Part shown: positions 61,141 to 64,000 of the stretch, piece after piece
How the letters are laid out: every line of letters starts with the position of its first letter
Numbering within the stretch: position 1 is the first letter of the stretch
Assembly (NCBI RefSeq): GCF_029227915.1
Contig: NC_079885.1
Location: 11,023,001-11,087,000, forward strand
Length of the DNA stretch: 64,000 nucleotides
Reading direction: 5' to 3'
Source of the DNA: Hydractinia symbiolongicarpus
Taxonomy: Eukaryota; Cnidaria; Hydrozoa; Anthoathecata; Hydractiniidae
Translations under genes and position numbers: made by a program
The notes under the pieces: generated by a model
What the model was told of the DNA's origin: nothing
What the model saw: only the letters and a program-made list of their open reading frames with translations
Databases searched by the model: none

Positions 61141-61518
61141 ACTACAGGGAAATAAATGTAATTTTTGCCAACCGTTGCAGCTTCTTTCATTCTCACGGCA
61201 TTCTTTTCATACCGCCAAAAAAATGTCCTAATAGAAACGCTCTTTCTCCAAATGTTGATTCCATTTTTTATTGTTCCAATCTTTTGTCACCTTGCAGCCA
61301 TGTTTTATTTTGCTTTGTCATTTAAGAATGTATGAAAGTTTTTAAAAGCTATTTTGTGTCACTAGCAAAATCGATGGCGCTAATGGCATTATCTAAAACA
61401 ATAGCGCTTGCAAAAAAGCTTCCAACTTTTGAAAAAGTTTGTAAAGAGAAGATTAAAGTTAAAAGACAATACTTTTTGTTCACGCCAACTATTATTTTTT
61501 CCATCAAGTTCAACAGCC

Positions 61519-61665
61519 TATATTATATTATATTATATTATATTATATTATATTATATTATATTATATTATATTATATTATATTATATTATATTATATTA
61601 TATTATATTATATTATATTATATTATATTATATTATATTATATTATATTATATTATATTATATTA
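61519..61665 (+). repeat. (TTATA)n pentanucleotide array, about 147 bp
   Basis: Pure TATTA units, at the place of the longer mixed array in the distal tandem copy (58326-58755). Open frames across it are artefacts. Confidence 0.97.
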
Positions 61666-61851
61666 ACACTTTCTTGCTAGTTTTTAGTAAGGCAAACATT
61701 AAGGTCAACAGCGACTAGATTTGCTTAGAACTTTTGTTTTCATGCAACTCAGTCATTTTCGTAATTCATCTTTAATATGTCCCCCGCTGTTGGCACATTC
61801 GTTTTGGACTACAAGGTGTGTATCATCATCCTTTTTAATTCCTATTCAATG

Positions 61852-62161
61852 TCATTTTACTTCAACTCTTAAAAACACTTTGCACATCTTCCTACACGAT
61901 TTCTTCTTCATTTTGCAGGTCAGCATATTTCTAAACATATCTGTTTTTAACTGATTGTTCCTCATTGTCTCCTTAGCGCTGTCTGTAAGGCAGTCAAAAT
62001 ACATGTTTTTACAGATCACGTGACAGCGACGCCAAGGACTGCCTCGACTTCTCTTGTCGATGGAACTTTGCATTGATAACCGAATGCAAGTAAGTAGCAT
62101 AACCGCCGTTAAGATAGCGGATGTTTTCATTTTTTGTGCTTCAGTTTGTCCGCTTTTCTTT
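61852..62161 (-). CDS. Gene D exon 2: secreted Cys-rich peptide, 92 aa
   Basis: Exon starts at 62161 after ttctctttag. ATG is at 62130 and the stop at 61852-61854. Signal peptide, basic N-terminal stretch (DKRSRGSPWRRC, with a possible dibasic KR processing site) and six cysteines spaced 3-6-24-6-3. It is nearly identical to A (three replacements), which with the shared flanks makes D the inverted partner of A. The plus-strand frame at 62054 is an antisense shadow. Confidence 0.82.
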
Positions 62162-63264
62162 CTAAAGAGAAAAGTAGGTAGCTGTATGAAATTCCTTCTC
62201 CTCCATTTGTCAAAACGTATTTGTCAAAAAGACTTTGCCAGCTATTAAGAGAAAAAATACATAAGCATCCGCAAGCAACAAAAAACGGTGATCCAGTATA
62301 ACTAACTGATATTCATCAATCATATACCTACTGGAAATTTAGCTTTGATTTACCATCAGTGAAAAGACTTTGGGAAGGTTTTTTTGAATTGTTATTTCTA
62401 ATGCTGACGTGATATGTTGGCGCACGTAACCGCAGTTGCGTAAACAAGGAAGACAAAACAACAACAACAAACCCTGGGGATAGTCACATTTTAAAGAAGA
62501 TACTGAGAAAAAACGTTTTTAAGGAAAATTGCTATTTGCAATGTACGTCAACATGTAGACATGTTTTTATTCCATGATAAACAAAATTGTAAAACCAATC
62601 TGTAACATCGGTTTAAAACAGTAAAATGCTGGTTTCGCGCAAACCAGATTTACGAGAACATATACTATTCATAAAATTCGATGCAATGTTCTTTTAGCAA
62701 TGGAAAATTAACATAGACTAAATTAGCAATCCAAAATTAAGGCGGATGACAATTTTGTTTTTCCAATCTTCTTTAATGACTGTGTAAAAAAGAGAATATT
62801 AAACGTGAACAAGAAGGAGTGGAACATAAAGAGAAGAGAACAATAACAGGGCAAATCTCCTACTTATTATACCGGACTTTGAGAAAGCATTCCTTTGTAC
62901 GTTTTAGTTTTGGCATTTTAATTTTTCTATCCTAGGAGAGGTACAAAGTGAGTAACCAAGAAAGAAGTTTTGATCTTAGGTGTAAAGTTATGAATAATTA
63001 AATTTCTTAAAGAAAAGAGTTTTTTAATAAAATTTGCAGCTTGACTAGACCTGTTTTGCATTGTCAGGATAAAAATCAAAATGCAGAGACAAGTGCTTCG
63101 TTATCTGTCATTACACATGCGTTGTACAAGTTGTGTGATGCAAGGCACACAAATGTTTTTAATAAACACAAGTTGGAACAATACTTTTGCTAATACATTT
63201 TAGAAAAGGATGATATAACGAAATAATAATCAGGTAATGATAAATATCCATAAGCAATACTTAC

Positions 63265-63490
63265 AAATGCTAGAAATATTGATAAAAAATATTTTTCTTT
63301 CTCGGTGCCAAGAAAGCTTTCTTCAGCAACTGTCTTTTCGTCCATACGAATGTCATTGAATCGATGATCTTATATATAGCTGTCAAATTGTATAACACTT
63401 CATTTGTTATCAATCACCCTCCTTCGTTACGTTTATTCAGTAAACAAACGACCTTAATGACTAAAGTTAGTTTCCTTTGAAAAACAGTAT
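63265..63490 (-). promoter_or_regulatory. Gene D promoter and non-coding first exon
   Basis: On the minus strand TATATATAAG spans 63378-63369, start predicted near 63348, exon 1 end at 63265 (AGCATTT then gtaagt). The conserved upstream block includes ACGAAGGAGGGTGATTGA. The exon 1 frame hits TAG before the donor, so no N-terminal fusion is possible in D. The intron is 63264-62162. Confidence 0.73.
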
Positions 63491-64000
63491 AATGAATATA
63501 GCTATTTGGACTGAAAGAAGTTTACATTATAAGCAGAGAGAAAACCCGGCTTTTTGGATTGAATCCAATTAATGTACTAAATTTATTATGTATTGTTATG
63601 CTCATCAGGATTGATGTAGTCAACCATGCTTGGACGGCGAAGAAAATCCTTTACTTATAAATCGCTTATAGACTAAAAAGCTCCCATTTTAAAAAAAATC
63701 AAATGATTACTGAAAGAATATTTTATTGTCAGAAAACTTTGTAGGAAGAAATTTTTGCATCTGAAAAACACCCTTATATTCATACACATTTACATAAATT
63801 GAGCGTAACACCAAAGACCTTGGCGTGAAATTGAAATTAAATATTTAATTTTGCTTGGATTTCTAAAAGTTAAATTTCGCGGTTTTGAGTTAAAGTTTTG
63901 CGGTTTATACTTGAAATAAAGTAAGTCAGGGTTTTTCGACGGTTTAAATACAATTATGTTTGCATGTAAATGATGTGCATACGGTATGACTTTTATTACA
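63491..64000 (-). repeat. Upstream flank of gene D, cut by the window edge
   Basis: Inverted copy of gene A's flank (about 34500-34985): GAAGTTTACATTATAAGCAG, the GGACGGCGAAGAAAATCC region and the AACACCAAAGAC block. Homology continues to the right edge, so the duplicated unit extends outside the window. Confidence 0.8.

Larger units (their letters stand above)
59191..61881 (-). repeat. Tandem duplication next to gene D, copy 2 (proximal)
   Basis: Proximal copy, contiguous with gene D. The extra block 60742-61186 includes a short (AT)n run at 60789 and the R1 repeat, which gene A's flank also has; so copy 2 is ancestral here and copy 1 has a deletion. Confidence 0.93.

Overview
This is an AT-rich, intron-containing metazoan window of mostly non-coding DNA. 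It has GT/AG-spliced genes, TATA-box promoters, AATAAA signals, many satellites and MITE-like repeats, a Ty3/Gypsy reverse-transcriptase scrap and a short CCCTAA telomere-like run. Base composition and style fit an invertebrate, plausibly a cnidarian, but the species cannot be read from the sequence. There is no operon, CRISPR array, rRNA or convincing tRNA.

Left block (about 4.6-13.1 kb, minus strand). Thirteen phase-consistent coding exons (425 codons) encode the N-terminal part of a C-Maf-inducing-protein (CMIP) orthologue: the PH-like domain, the helical middle region and a strongly conserved PGGVCCHDDG block. The C-terminal leucine-rich-repeat exons were not found and presumably lie beyond base 1. 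Intron 1 holds two local tandem duplications.

Middle-left (13.1-24.4 kb). Mostly non-coding. It holds a CpG-rich 32-bp minisatellite, an orphan terminal-exon candidate of an unidentified minus-strand gene, several dispersed repeats and a long hairpin.

Right block (24.4-64 kb). This is the notable part. Four paralogous two-exon genes (A +, B -, C +, D -) each encode a secreted, basic, Cys-rich peptide of about 90 residues. Six mature cysteines have mirror-symmetric spacing, C-x3-C-x6-C-x24-C-x6-C-x3-C. I recognise no named family. Each gene has the same TATA promoter, a non-coding first exon, an intron of about 0.9-1.1 kb and a coding second exon.

The genes form two convergent pairs (A> <B and C> <D) inside nested inverted duplications: B is an inverted relative of A, and the C/D pair is an inverted copy of the A/B pair (A matches D, B matches C). 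The long arms 24.4-30.0 kb and 45.05-48.2 kb are also inverted copies. Differences between arms record what happened afterwards. A 29-bp satellite expanded to about 70 copies on one arm only. A CCATA microsatellite sits exactly at a deletion junction. A 2.7-kb tandem duplication next to D left an eight-codon gene remnant. One intron segment of B was copied into its 3' flank. The whole right block looks like a young, unstable gene-family nursery for secreted effector peptides.
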